From NCBI GenBank assembly GCA_913063365.1, contig CAJXYC010000002.1, forward strand, positions 1-35,715: 35,715 bases of DNA. Direction: 5' to 3'. How positions within the stretch are numbered: position 1 is the first letter of the stretch; each line of letters starts with the position of its first letter. The notes beneath the pieces were generated by a model, which saw only the letters and a program-made list of their open reading frames with translations, was not told the origin of the DNA and searched no databases. Positions 14,634 to 22,059 of this stretch are shown piece by piece. The stretch is from an uncultured Cellulomonadaceae bacterium (GTDB lineage Bacteria > Actinomycetota > Actinomycetes > Actinomycetales > Microbacteriaceae). Position numbers and translations under genes: made by a program.

Positions 14634-17086
14634 TCGAGCCCGGCTGCCTCTCCAACGGAGCCGATTGTGGCCGGAAGGGGTGTTCCTGAGCCGTCTCTCT
14701 TGCTCGTGTCAGTGGGGAGCTCGACTGCTCGTCCGCCCTGGCTGACCGCGCGGGGCGATGCCGCCACCGCCGCGAGCACCAAGGTGTCTTCGCCTTTCAA
14801 GAAACTGTGACCCCGGACACCTTTTGTGCCACGACCCTTGGCGGGGAACTCAGAGAGGGCGCTCAGTTTGACCCGACCAGGCCCCATTCCAGACAGCGCC
14901 TGTGCTGTGGAGGACACCGACACCAGCACGTGGTCTAAGGAGTAGGCAGTACCAAAGCAGATCACCTCAGCCTCGCTGTTCAGAGAAATACCACTCATCC
15001 CGGAGGCCCCGGCTCCTTGCGGTCTCACCTGGTCGGCTCCAAACCGCAAGACCTGAGCGTCTGAGGTGACAAATGTCAGCCAGTCGGCATCGCCGGCCAT
15101 TCCCACTCCGACGACCCGATCGTCTGGTTTGAGACCGAGCAGGCTCTGGGAGGTTTTCTCCGGGAGAGCCGACAGGTCGATTCTCTTGACAGTGCCCTGC
15201 GCGGTGCCAAGCGCGATAGTGGGAGCAGCTGATCCGAGGGCGAACAGCCCCAGCACCCCTTCGCCTCGGGGCAAATCGAGGAAGCTTGCGAGGTTTACCC
15301 CGTCTTTTGGCGTGGGCTTTCCCGGGTCGAGGGCCGTGAAATCACCTGGTTCAATTCGGAGAAGGTGGCCGTGGGTGGTGACAACACCGAGTGGGCTTCT
15401 CGTGCTGGAGCGGAATTGGCTGAGCAGCGCATCGTGGCTCACGCGTTTGGCGGGAGGCGGAAACTCCGTTCCCTCGATGCGGGATGCCAGCCCGGTCGTC
15501 GTCAACAGCACCACGCAGTCCGTGTCTTTGCGCTCCAGTGATGCGGGGGTCTTCGCGGAGGCGGTGGGAGCTGGCGTGTTGTCGGCCGCCCGGATTTCGG
15601 TCCGGCGTGGCGAAGGGAATTTCTCCTTCATCTCTAGGAGCTCGGCGGAGACCAGCGCACGGATCTTTTCCGGTGCTCCTAGCAGACCTTCGAGCTCCGC
15701 AATGTCTTCTCGCAGCTGGTCCCGTTCGGTTTCTAATTCAATCCGGGAGAACTTTGTCAGCCGGCGCAGTCTCAGCTCCAGGATGTAATCGGCCTGAAGC
15801 TCGGTGAGGTCAAAGACCGAACACAGTGTTGCTTTCGCGGCCTGGGCGTCGTCACTTCCGCGAATGACTTGAATCACCTCGTCAATATCGACAATCGCGA
15901 TGAGCAATCCATCCACTAGGTGCAGGCGGTCTTGCTTCTTTTTCAGTCGGAACTGGCTACGCCGGGTCGTGACGTTAATTCGGTGGTCAATAAACACCTG
16001 GAGAAGCTCTTTGAGTCCCAAGGTCTGTGGTTGCCCCTCCACGAGGGCGACCGAGTTAATAGAGAAGCTCTCTTCTAGGGGGGTTAAACGGTAGAGCTGC
16101 TGCAGGACCAATTCTGGATCAAAGCCCGATTTCACCGAGATGACGAGGCGTAATCCATGGCGCCTGTCCGTGAGGTCGTTGACGTCGCTGATCCCCTGAA
16201 TTTTCTTGGCGATTACCCCCTCTTTGATTTTTTCGATGACCCGCTCTGGACCTACGAGGTAGGGAAGTTCGGTGACGACCAGGCCTTGGCTCCGCGGGCC
16301 CACCTGTTCGACATTCACCCGGGCTCTGGTTCGAAAACTTCCACGTCCTGTTCGGTAGGCATCGCCAATCCCGTCTCGACCGACAATGATTCCTCCGGCC
16401 GGAAGGTCGGGGCCAGGGACAATTTTCATGAGCGCCTTCACATCGGCGTCTGGATGGTCGATTAGGTGGCGGGCGGCGTCAATGATTTCGCCCGGGTTAT
16501 GGGGCGCCATATTGGTGGCCATCCCGACAGCAATTCCGCTGGCCCCGTTGATCAGCAAATAGGGCAGGGCGGCGGGAAGCACGCTTGGCTGTTGCAGTTG
16601 GTTGTCGTAGTTCGGCACGAAATCGACGGTGTCCTCATCGATTTCATCGACCATCGCCAGGGCTTCGGCCTGCAGCCTCGCTTCGGTGTAGCGCGCCGCT
16701 GCCGGACCGTCATCGAGAGATCCGAAGTTCCCGTGACCATCGACCATGGGCAGGCGCATCGTGAAGTCTTGGGCGAGGCGCACCAACGCGTCGTAAATGG
16801 CGCTGTCGCCATGCGGGTGGAGCTTTCCCATCACTTCACCAACGACACGGGCCGATTTCACGTGGCCTTTTTCTGGCACCAACCCCATTTGCGCCATTTG
16901 ATAGAGAATCCGTCGCTGCACCGGTTTCATTCCGTCTCGGGCGTCGGGAAGAGCCCGTTGGTAGATGACCGAATAGGCGTATTCCAGGAAGGAATCCGAC
17001 ATTTCGTCGGTCAGTTCGATGTCGACAATCCGGTCAGCCGAGTTGTCAGCGGGGTCTGACGCCGGGGGTGAAGGAGGCGGAGTCAT
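14630..17086 (-). CDS. parC: DNA topoisomerase IV subunit A (type IIA, GyrA/ParC family)
   Basis: This is the DNA cleavage-religation subunit partnering ParE. Seen here: the FLEYAYSVIYQRALPDARDG region (about 33-52), the quinolone-determining region HPHGDSAIYD (90-99, Ser and Asp present as in sensitive enzymes), and the catalytic Tyr at about 133 in AARYTEARL. A coiled-coil tower follows, then a beta-pinwheel C-terminal half. The pinwheel has a degenerate GRGTKGVRGHSF in place of a clean GyrA box, which supports ParC over GyrA. The length of 818 is typical. The ATG at 17086 sits only 3 bases from the divergent phosphodiesterase ATG, so its promoter must lie in that gene; ATGTTA at 17099-17104 (TAACAT on the minus strand) is a possible -10. 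Confidence 0.93.
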   Translation of the reverse strand: MTPPPSPPASDPADNSADRIVDIELTDEMSDSFLEYAYSVIYQRALPDARDGMKPVQRRILYQMAQMGLVPEKGHVKSARVVGEVMGKLHPHGDSAIYDALVRLAQDFTMRLPMVDGHGNFGSLDDGPAAARYTEARLQAEALAMVDEIDEDTVDFVPNYDNQLQQPSVLPAALPYLLINGASGIAVGMATNMAPHNPGEIIDAARHLIDHPDADVKALMKIVPGPDLPAGGIIVGRDGIGDAYRTGRGSFRTRARVNVEQVGPRSQGLVVTELPYLVGPERVIEKIKEGVIAKKIQGISDVNDLTDRRHGLRLVISVKSGFDPELVLQQLYRLTPLEESFSINSVALVEGQPQTLGLKELLQVFIDHRINVTTRRSQFRLKKKQDRLHLVDGLLIAIVDIDEVIQVIRGSDDAQAAKATLCSVFDLTELQADYILELRLRRLTKFSRIELETERDQLREDIAELEGLLGAPEKIRALVSAELLEMKEKFPSPRRTEIRAADNTPAPTASAKTPASLERKDTDCVVLLTTTGLASRIEGTEFPPPAKRVSHDALLSQFRSSTRSPLGVVTTHGHLLRIEPGDFTALDPGKPTPKDGVNLASFLDLPRGEGVLGLFALGSAAPTIALGTAQGTVKRIDLSALPEKTSQSLLGLKPDDRVVGVGMAGDADWLTFVTSDAQVLRFGADQVRPQGAGASGMSGISLNSEAEVICFGTAYSLDHVLVSVSSTAQALSGMGPGRVKLSALSEFPAKGRGTKGVRGHSFLKGEDTLVLAAVAASPRAVSQGGRAVELPTDTSKRDGSGTPLPATIGSVGEAAGLD

Positions 17087-17089
17087 AAG

Positions 17090-18217
17090 ATGGCGACCAT
17101 GTTACCGGCGAGCTCCCGGCCTCCACGGAGCCTTGCCGATACGGGGGAAAACCTCATTTCGCAGGTCACCGACCCGTCTCCCGGAGCCGCTCGCAAAGTG
17201 GCGGTGGTGGTGATTGACGGGCTTGGCAGCCAGCAATTAGTCGCGCATTCTGGACACGCTCGGTTTTTGCATCGGCGCTTTCAGGACTCCGGGGAAGAAA
17301 GGTATTCGGGTCTGCCGTCAACCACGGCGAGTGCGTTGGTGAGTATTACGACCGGAGCGACCCCAGGTCAGCACGGTCTTCTTGGCTACCAAGTCCGCGA
17401 CCCGGAATCAGGGCACCTTGTTAATCACTTGAAGCCGTTTCCCGCTGGTGTGACCGCGTCAACCTGGCAGCCGGTGCCCACCGTGTTTGAACAGGCCACC
17501 GAGCGGGGCATTCCGGCCCGAGCATTGTGTGAGGAACGGTTCCGAGGAACAGACTTCACCGAAGCCACTCTGCGAGGTGCTGATCTGCGGGGTGTCGGGA
17601 AGCTCCCTGAGCACCTGCACCAGCTTCGGTCTTTTTTTGACGAGGTCGACGCGGGCTTTGCCTATGTGTATTGGCCTGCTGTCGACAGGATGGGACACCA
17701 ACACGGCGTCGATAGTGATCAGTGGCGGGATGCGGTGGAAGCTGTGGATGCGTTTTGTGCGGAACTGGCGGGGGTGTTGACGCCGGGCGAAGCCGTCACG
17801 GTCACTGCCGACCACGGAATGCTGGATGTGGCAGACGCCGAGCGATTTGTGTTCTCCGCGTCTCACCCGCTCCGCGCAGATGTGGCTCTGTGGGCCGGAG
17901 AGCCCAGATGCGTCCACCTCTACCTCCACGAGGGCGTCGAGTCCGGCCGATGGGCGGAAATGTTCCAGGAGACTCTCGGCCATGGTTTCCGGGTGCGGAC
18001 ACGAACACAGTTGCTGGGGGCGGGAGTTTTCGGGGCTGTCTTGCCGGAAAACGAGCCCCGAATCGGTGATGTGGTGGCGTTCGCGGAGGGGCGGTCGTCG
18101 CTCTATGACGAACAGACGGCCTCTAGCTCATCGCTCGCGATGCGAGGGCAGCATGGGTCATTTAGCGATGCGGAAATCAGAGTCCCGCATATCCCGCTTA
18201 ACGACGGGGGTTCTTAA
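17090..18217 (+). CDS. Alkaline phosphatase superfamily phosphodiesterase / nucleotide pyrophosphatase
   Basis: The 375-residue protein belongs to the type I phosphodiesterase / nucleotide pyrophosphatase branch of the alkaline phosphatase superfamily. The first metal-binding Asp is in VVVIDGLGSQQL (near residue 43). The nucleophile Thr is in GLPSTTASALVSITTGATPGQHG (near 80). A later metal site is in YWPAVDRMGHQHG, and the last in TADHGMLDV. There is no signal peptide, so it is probably cytoplasmic; the substrate is unknown. Two starts compete. The ATG at 17090 has AAGGAGG 12 bases upstream. The ATG at 17099 sits 7 bases after a TAAGAT and would be leaderless. Its 3' end overlaps sepH by 4 bases. 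Confidence 0.85.
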   Translation: MATMLPASSRPPRSLADTGENLISQVTDPSPGAARKVAVVVIDGLGSQQLVAHSGHARFLHRRFQDSGEERYSGLPSTTASALVSITTGATPGQHGLLGYQVRDPESGHLVNHLKPFPAGVTASTWQPVPTVFEQATERGIPARALCEERFRGTDFTEATLRGADLRGVGKLPEHLHQLRSFFDEVDAGFAYVYWPAVDRMGHQHGVDSDQWRDAVEAVDAFCAELAGVLTPGEAVTVTADHGMLDVADAERFVFSASHPLRADVALWAGEPRCVHLYLHEGVESGRWAEMFQETLGHGFRVRTRTQLLGAGVFGAVLPENEPRIGDVVAFAEGRSSLYDEQTASSSSLAMRGQHGSFSDAEIRVPHIPLNDGGS

Positions 18218-19257
18218 GCCGGGTCGCTGTCGTCGTCTGGCTTTGCGCCAAACACGATGTCGTCCCAGCTCGGCATCTCCGGGCGACCTTTGCGGGGGGC
18301 GGGCTTTTCGTCGGCAGACTCTTCTTCCTGCGGTGGTATCTCTCCAGTGCCAGGGAACTGGTGAACTTCAGCGCCTGCGTCCTCGTCCGAGTCGTCCTGA
18401 ACGAGACGAATGCTTCCCGTGGAGGGGTGTCTACTCTTGACGTCCTCTGCTTCTGAGCTCGGAGCTGGTTCTCGCTCGCCACGTCGACGACGAAGCGCTT
18501 CCAGTAAATCTGCTGTTTCGTTGCTGGTGTCACCGGTGGTGGGAGCAGCAGGGTCTGGTCCCGTCTTTCCATACGGAACGGGCTCTGTTAGTGGGCCCGT
18601 ATCGGATAGGGGCATCTCGTCGAACATCTCCGAATCAAACCGCTCGCCCGCGGGGTTCTCATCAGTCGCGACGACGGGACGAAGGCGGGGAATCAGCGGC
18701 CCTTGGATGGGCTCGGACTGGCTGAGGGCCGTGGCGTCATCGTTTTGGGGGACAAGGATTTGTTTTCTGGGGTCAAAACTCCAGACAGCTTTGTGTTCCA
18801 CCTCGTTGCTGTCGGCGAAAGCAGCCTCGACAAACCACCCAGACTCTTCTTTCCACGCTGACCAGGTGGCCGCCCCTGCTCCAATGTCATTTAACCGGGC
18901 GCGAACAGATTCACCGAAGCTGGTGTGCCCGTCGCGGTCAGATCCGTGGGCAAACTGAATGGCTTGAGCCTGTTGGGCAATAAATTCGCGCTCGGCAATA
19001 ACGGGGCCTTCGAACATTGCGACGTAATCGACTGTTTCCCCGGTGAGGTCAGCGACCTGCTGAGCGGTAAGACCGCGGCGGATATGGGCTTGGATATCTT
19101 TCGGGGCGACTCGTTTGGGGCCTGCCGCCGTCGCTCCGACCGGTCTGCGGACCGCATCGGTAAGCGTCTGATCAATCGGAAGGTGGAAGCGCTCTCCGGT
19201 GTCAGTCATGACCACTAACTTGTCGTCGTCACGACCCACTACCTGCAGAGTGCGCAT
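18214..19257 (-). CDS. sepH: Cell division protein SepH (DUF3071)
   Basis: SepH is an actinobacterial protein that binds FtsZ and promotes Z-ring assembly. The conserved DUF3071 domain fills about residues 1-175 and includes a helix-turn-helix-like segment (RRGLTAQQVADLTGETVDYV, about 61-80) followed by EGPVIAEREFIAQQAQ. A tryptophan-rich portion (TWSAWKEESGWFVEAAF) and the SFDPRK motif end the domain. The remaining half is acidic, low complexity and probably disordered, ending in a short conserved-looking tail (MPSWDDIVFG). The ATG at 19257 has a strong AGGAGG. It diverges from DUF4193. Confidence 0.9.
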   Translation of the reverse strand: MRTLQVVGRDDDKLVVMTDTGERFHLPIDQTLTDAVRRPVGATAAGPKRVAPKDIQAHIRRGLTAQQVADLTGETVDYVAMFEGPVIAEREFIAQQAQAIQFAHGSDRDGHTSFGESVRARLNDIGAGAATWSAWKEESGWFVEAAFADSNEVEHKAVWSFDPRKQILVPQNDDATALSQSEPIQGPLIPRLRPVVATDENPAGERFDSEMFDEMPLSDTGPLTEPVPYGKTGPDPAAPTTGDTSNETADLLEALRRRRGEREPAPSSEAEDVKSRHPSTGSIRLVQDDSDEDAGAEVHQFPGTGEIPPQEEESADEKPAPRKGRPEMPSWDDIVFGAKPDDDSDPA

Positions 19258-19355
19258 CAGACCTCCTGTGCTGCCGTGTGACTAGAATGGCACGCCCCAC
19301 AATGCCGGTGGTGATTTACCGACAGCGTGGCGGAATGGGAATAATCCGGTAAAGA

Positions 19356-19370
19356 GGTGTGTTGCACACC
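19356..19370. repeat. Perfect inverted repeat GGTGTG-TTG-CACACC
   Basis: Two perfect 6-base arms flank a 3-base spacer about 10 bases downstream of the candidate DUF4193 -10 element. It could be an operator or an RNA hairpin at the 5' end of the leader. Confidence 0.6.
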
Positions 19371-19385
19371 GAAATACAGCGTTTT

Positions 19386-19400
19386 CCCGAGACACTCGGG
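19386..19400. repeat. Perfect inverted repeat CCCGAG-ACA-CTCGGG
   Basis: A second 6+3+6 perfect inverted repeat lies 15 bases after the first, within the DUF4193 leader. The two have the same geometry but unrelated arm sequences, which favours RNA structure over a repeated protein-binding site. Confidence 0.6.
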
Positions 19401-19453
19401 GGGACATTTCGGGGTAACACCCGGTCCAGCACGAAGGGTAGGAGTCACAACAG

Positions 19454-19747
19454 ATGGCCACCGACTACGACGCACCACGCAAAGTCGAGGAGGAGACCGA
19501 ATCTATCCAGGCGCTCCAGGAGCGTGTTCCCGATAAGTTGAGCGGCGCTGTCGACAGCGAAGACGCCGACAATCCGGGCAGCGTGGAACTGGCAGGCCAG
19601 GATCTTGCCAACGTCGAGCTCGATGTGGTGGTGCTTCCGCCTCAGGAAGACGAGTTCACCTGCGTCGAGTGCTTCCTGGTGAAACACCGCTCACAGCGTG
19701 ACCACGACACCAAACTGGGGTCTGTGTGTCGCGAGTGCTCGGTTTAG
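19454..19747 (+). CDS. DUF4193 family zinc-ribbon protein
   Basis: The 97-residue acidic protein ends in a zinc-ribbon-like pair of motifs: CVEC (Cys70, Cys73) and CREC (Cys92, Cys95). It matches DUF4193, a family conserved across actinobacteria and usually found beside DUF3093 and dut, as here. The function is unknown. The N-terminal two thirds are rich in Glu and Asp. The ATG has TAGGAG 9 bases upstream. Its stop overlaps that of the convergent DUF3093 gene by 4 bases. Confidence 0.9.
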   Translation: MATDYDAPRKVEEETESIQALQERVPDKLSGAVDSEDADNPGSVELAGQDLANVELDVVVLPPQEDEFTCVECFLVKHRSQRDHDTKLGSVCRECSV

Positions 19748-20187
19748 GAGCCCGTCGACTTTTCCCACGCTGACGTCACCGTCTGCGGCTTTCTCGTGGA
19801 GACCAGCCAGTAGGGCGTGGGGTCTCTCGCGTCGTCCAGATACACCTTCACCGCCGTGGTAATCCACGGGCGGATGACCAGGTGGGCCCTCGCGTCCAAA
19901 AAGATTCCTTTTTCGTCTCGCGCTCTCTCACGGGTGACTGGCTCAATCCGGTCGATGTAGCGGTAGTCCAGACGTGCGCGTCCTGCCTGTAGCTCGCTCC
20001 CGTTTAATACAAGGACAGGCGCCGTGAACCACAGGAAACCGGTGGCTGCAGCCCAGAACAGCAGGCCCAGCACGACGCCCAGAATCCAGTTGAGTGGAAG
20101 GAAGATGAGAAGCGTCGTCGGGACTAGCAGGAAGAGCGCCAGAATCATCCACCACGACGGCGTCATCCGCTCCCGATACTCCGTCAC
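19744..20187 (-). CDS. DUF3093 family membrane protein
   Basis: The 147-residue protein has the DUF3093 start pattern YRERMTPSWW, then two hydrophobic segments (about residues 12-32 and 36-56) and a soluble C-terminal domain. The domain includes FTAPVLVLNGSEL-like and YLDDARDPTPYWLVSTRKP-like segments typical of the family. GTG at 20187 is chosen because the family begins directly before the YRER motif; an upstream ATG in frame would add unrelated residues and run through the dut promoter. It is divergent from dut with 31 bases between the start codons. The function is unknown. Confidence 0.85.
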   Translation of the reverse strand: MTEYRERMTPSWWMILALFLLVPTTLLIFLPLNWILGVVLGLLFWAAATGFLWFTAPVLVLNGSELQAGRARLDYRYIDRIEPVTRERARDEKGIFLDARAHLVIRPWITTAVKVYLDDARDPTPYWLVSTRKPQTVTSAWEKSTGS

Positions 20188-20202
20188 ACCCTTATTCGAC
20201 CA

Positions 20203-20210
20203 CGTATAGC
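20203..20210. promoter_or_regulatory. Overlapping -10 elements for dut (+) and DUF3093 (-)
   Basis: The plus strand reads TATAGC at 20205-20210, 8 bases before the dut GTG. The minus strand over the same TATA core reads TATACG, about 16 bases before the DUF3093 GTG. One AT-rich core may therefore serve both directions. -35 elements are not convincing. Confidence 0.4.
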
Positions 20211-20218
20211 CTGGGAGC

Positions 20219-20677
20219 GTGGAGCAGGACAATCGGGTGCAGATTCTCGTTCAGGGGTCTCCTCCTCAATCGGCCAGGCCCGGCGACGCCGGAATGGACC
20301 TTGTCGCGAGAGAGTCGGTGACTCTGCCGCCCTTGGGCAGAGCGTTGGTCCCCACGGGCGTGTCGATTGCCCTCCCACCCGGTTACCTCGCCTGGATTAC
20401 CCCGCGGAGTGGTTTGGCCATCAAGCATGGAATCAGCATGGTGAACGCCCCCGGCATCATCGATGCCGGTTATCGCGGCGAAATCTCTGTGGTGTTGTGG
20501 AATACCGACCCGAACGAACAGTTTGAGGTGGTGGCAGGGGAGCGGATTGCCCAGATGATTGTGACTCCACACAGTGTCGCCCATATGGTGCAGGTGGATT
20601 CTCTACCCGGTTCTCACCGCGGTGAGGGAGGATTTGGTTCGACAGGCACAACAGACACTGCAGGAGAGACCCCGTGA
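20219..20677 (+). CDS. dut: dUTP diphosphatase (dUTPase)
   Basis: This enzyme hydrolyses dUTP to dUMP and pyrophosphate, which keeps uracil out of DNA and supplies dTMP synthesis. All trimeric dUTPase motifs are seen: DAGMDL (motif 1, about 23-28), PRSGLAIKHG (motif 2, about 62-71), GIIDAGYRGEI (motif 3, catalytic Asp near 82), motif 4 (GERIAQM), and the C-terminal RGEGGFGSTG (motif 5). The length of 152 is standard. The GTG start lies 8 bases after TATAGC and has no well-spaced Shine-Dalgarno, so a leaderless start is possible. It is followed by DUF3710 with a 4-base overlap. Confidence 0.95.
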   Translation: MEQDNRVQILVQGSPPQSARPGDAGMDLVARESVTLPPLGRALVPTGVSIALPPGYLAWITPRSGLAIKHGISMVNAPGIIDAGYRGEISVVLWNTDPNEQFEVVAGERIAQMIVTPHSVAHMVQVDSLPGSHRGEGGFGSTGTTDTAGETP

Positions 20678-21327
20678 GCGATATCGCCACCAGCTTCGCC
20701 GCTGACGACTACGAATACCCCAAGTCAGCTCCTGTTGACCGTGCTGAACGGGGACCGCTTGACGATCAAGAGGCGGGAAGCGTCAAACCTGCGATTGATC
20801 TCGGTGCGGTCCGCATTGAGCCACGCCGCGGGTTGCAGATGCGGCTGGAAGTGGAAAAGACCAACAACCGAGTGGTGGCCGTCACGCTAGAAATCGATGG
20901 CTCAACCGTTCAGGTGCAGCCCTTTGCGGCCCCTCGGTCCACCGGGTTGTGGCTCGGTATTCGGCAGCAGATTTCTGACCAGGTGAGTAAGCAAGGGGGC
21001 ACCGTGGATGCCCGCGATGGAGAGTTTGGCCCGGAACTCCTGGCTCAGGTGCCCGTGCAGAGCGGAGGCCAGTACTCGACCCGCACCGTGCGTTTCATTG
21101 GAGTGGATGGCCCGAGATGGTTCCTCCGCGGCGTGATTGGTGGCCCGGCAGCGGGAGACCCTGCCGCGGCCGACACCATCCACGAGGTCTTCCGCAGCAT
21201 CGTGGTTGTTCGGGGGGACACTCCCATGCCGCCACGCGAACTGCTTCCCCTGAAGATGCCACCGGCTGCCGATAATCCTGCGGCTACGGCTGCTCCTGCA
21301 GAACCTGAGGCGGACGCGGCCGGGTGA
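20674..21327 (+). CDS. DUF3710 family protein
   Basis: The 217-residue soluble protein belongs to DUF3710, found in the dut neighbourhood of actinobacteria. The conserved block runs from about residue 40 (DLGAVRIEPRRGLQMRLEV) to about 190 and includes a GPRWFLRGVIGG motif. The N-terminus is acidic, and the last 25 residues are a low-complexity Ala/Pro/Glu tail. The GTG start overlaps the dut TGA (GTGA), implying translational coupling. The function is unknown. Confidence 0.88.
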   Translation: MSDIATSFAADDYEYPKSAPVDRAERGPLDDQEAGSVKPAIDLGAVRIEPRRGLQMRLEVEKTNNRVVAVTLEIDGSTVQVQPFAAPRSTGLWLGIRQQISDQVSKQGGTVDARDGEFGPELLAQVPVQSGGQYSTRTVRFIGVDGPRWFLRGVIGGPAAGDPAAADTIHEVFRSIVVVRGDTPMPPRELLPLKMPPAADNPAATAAPAEPEADAAG

Positions 21328-22022
21328 GCGAGGAGTCCCCGACGGTGTCGTCGTCCCTTCGCCGCAGCCTCAGTAACTCAGCGTTCGCGGCGGTAGAGCC
21401 TGGGCAACAACCGACGGCTGCTGATGTGTGGGCAGCTCTCGGTGGTCGACGGGGAGTGGTCGAATCGGTTCTTCCGGGGCTCGTCTTCCTCATCGTTTAC
21501 ACCATCACCCAATCGCTTGCGTGGTCAGTGCTCACACCGCTCGTGGCCTCCGTTGGCTTTATCGTGGCCAGGCTTCTCCAGCGGTCTCCGATTCAACCCG
21601 CGGTTGTGGGGCTATTTGGTGTGGCAATCTCTGCTGCCGTCGCGATCATTTCTGGGCGTCCCGAGAACAATTTCGTCCTTGGCCTGTGGGTGAACGCTGT
21701 GACCCTCACGGTTCTGCTCGGGTCGTTCCTTTTTCGCAGGCCCCTTATCGGTGTGATTGCGGGTGCTCTCGTCGGAGATTCGGAATGGTTTCGCGATCGA
21801 GCTCGCCTCACCATGGCGTCGGTGGCAACCCTGCTTTGGGCGGGGCTTTTTGGTCTCCGCTTGGCGGTGCAAGTGCCTCTTTACCTGGCGGGGGAGCAGG
21901 CAGTGCAGGCGCTGGCGACGGCAAAATTGGTAATGGGAATTCCTCTGTATGGCCTCACGCTGTGGTTGACCTGGTTGCTGTTGCGCTCGGTTTATCGCCG
22001 TGACGAGACAACGGCGGAGTGA
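21324..22022 (+). CDS. DUF3159 family integral membrane protein
   Basis: The 232-residue protein has a soluble N-terminus of about 45 residues and then five or six hydrophobic segments between about residues 48 and 225. It matches DUF3159, an actinobacterial membrane family of unknown function that follows dut and DUF3710. The internal RRPLIGVIAGALVGDSEWFRD region (loop between helices) is family-like. The GTG start overlaps the DUF3710 stop by 4 bases. A candidate acn promoter lies at its 3' end. Confidence 0.85.
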   Translation: MSEESPTVSSSLRRSLSNSAFAAVEPGQQPTAADVWAALGGRRGVVESVLPGLVFLIVYTITQSLAWSVLTPLVASVGFIVARLLQRSPIQPAVVGLFGVAISAAVAIISGRPENNFVLGLWVNAVTLTVLLGSFLFRRPLIGVIAGALVGDSEWFRDRARLTMASVATLLWAGLFGLRLAVQVPLYLAGEQAVQALATAKLVMGIPLYGLTLWLTWLLLRSVYRRDETTAE

Positions 22023-22028
22023 TAGATT
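22000..22028 (+). promoter_or_regulatory. Candidate acn promoter
   Basis: GTGACG (22000-22005, four of six matches to TTGACA) is separated by 17 bases from TAGATT (22023-22028). It lies across the end of DUF3159. Transcription would begin near 22035, inside the palindrome described next. Confidence 0.4.
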
Positions 22029-22047
22029 TAGCTTCACGTGAAGATAA
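22028..22047. promoter_or_regulatory. 20-base near-perfect palindrome upstream of acn, likely operator
   Basis: A perfect 12-base palindrome CTTCACGTGAAG (22032-22043) is flanked by TTA and TAA arms, giving nine of ten complementary pairs over 20 bases. It sits between the candidate -10 and the acn Shine-Dalgarno. As RNA it would form only a short 4-base-pair stem, so a DNA operator for a dimeric repressor is more likely. Other actinobacteria control aconitase with the TetR-type AcnR, but this sequence is not the published Corynebacterium motif as I recall it. Confidence 0.6.
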
Positions 22048-22059
22048 TTGGAGGATCTG

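Larger units (their letters stand above)
19258..19453. promoter_or_regulatory. Divergent intergenic region between sepH and DUF4193
   Basis: These 196 bases hold both promoters. For DUF4193 an AATAAT at 19340-19345 is the best -10; a TTTACC at 19315-19320 is a poorly spaced -35 (19 bases). The transcript would have a leader of about 100 bases containing two inverted repeats, listed separately, before the Shine-Dalgarno TAGGAG at 19439-19444. For sepH only the AGGAGG near the start codon is clear. Confidence 0.45.
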
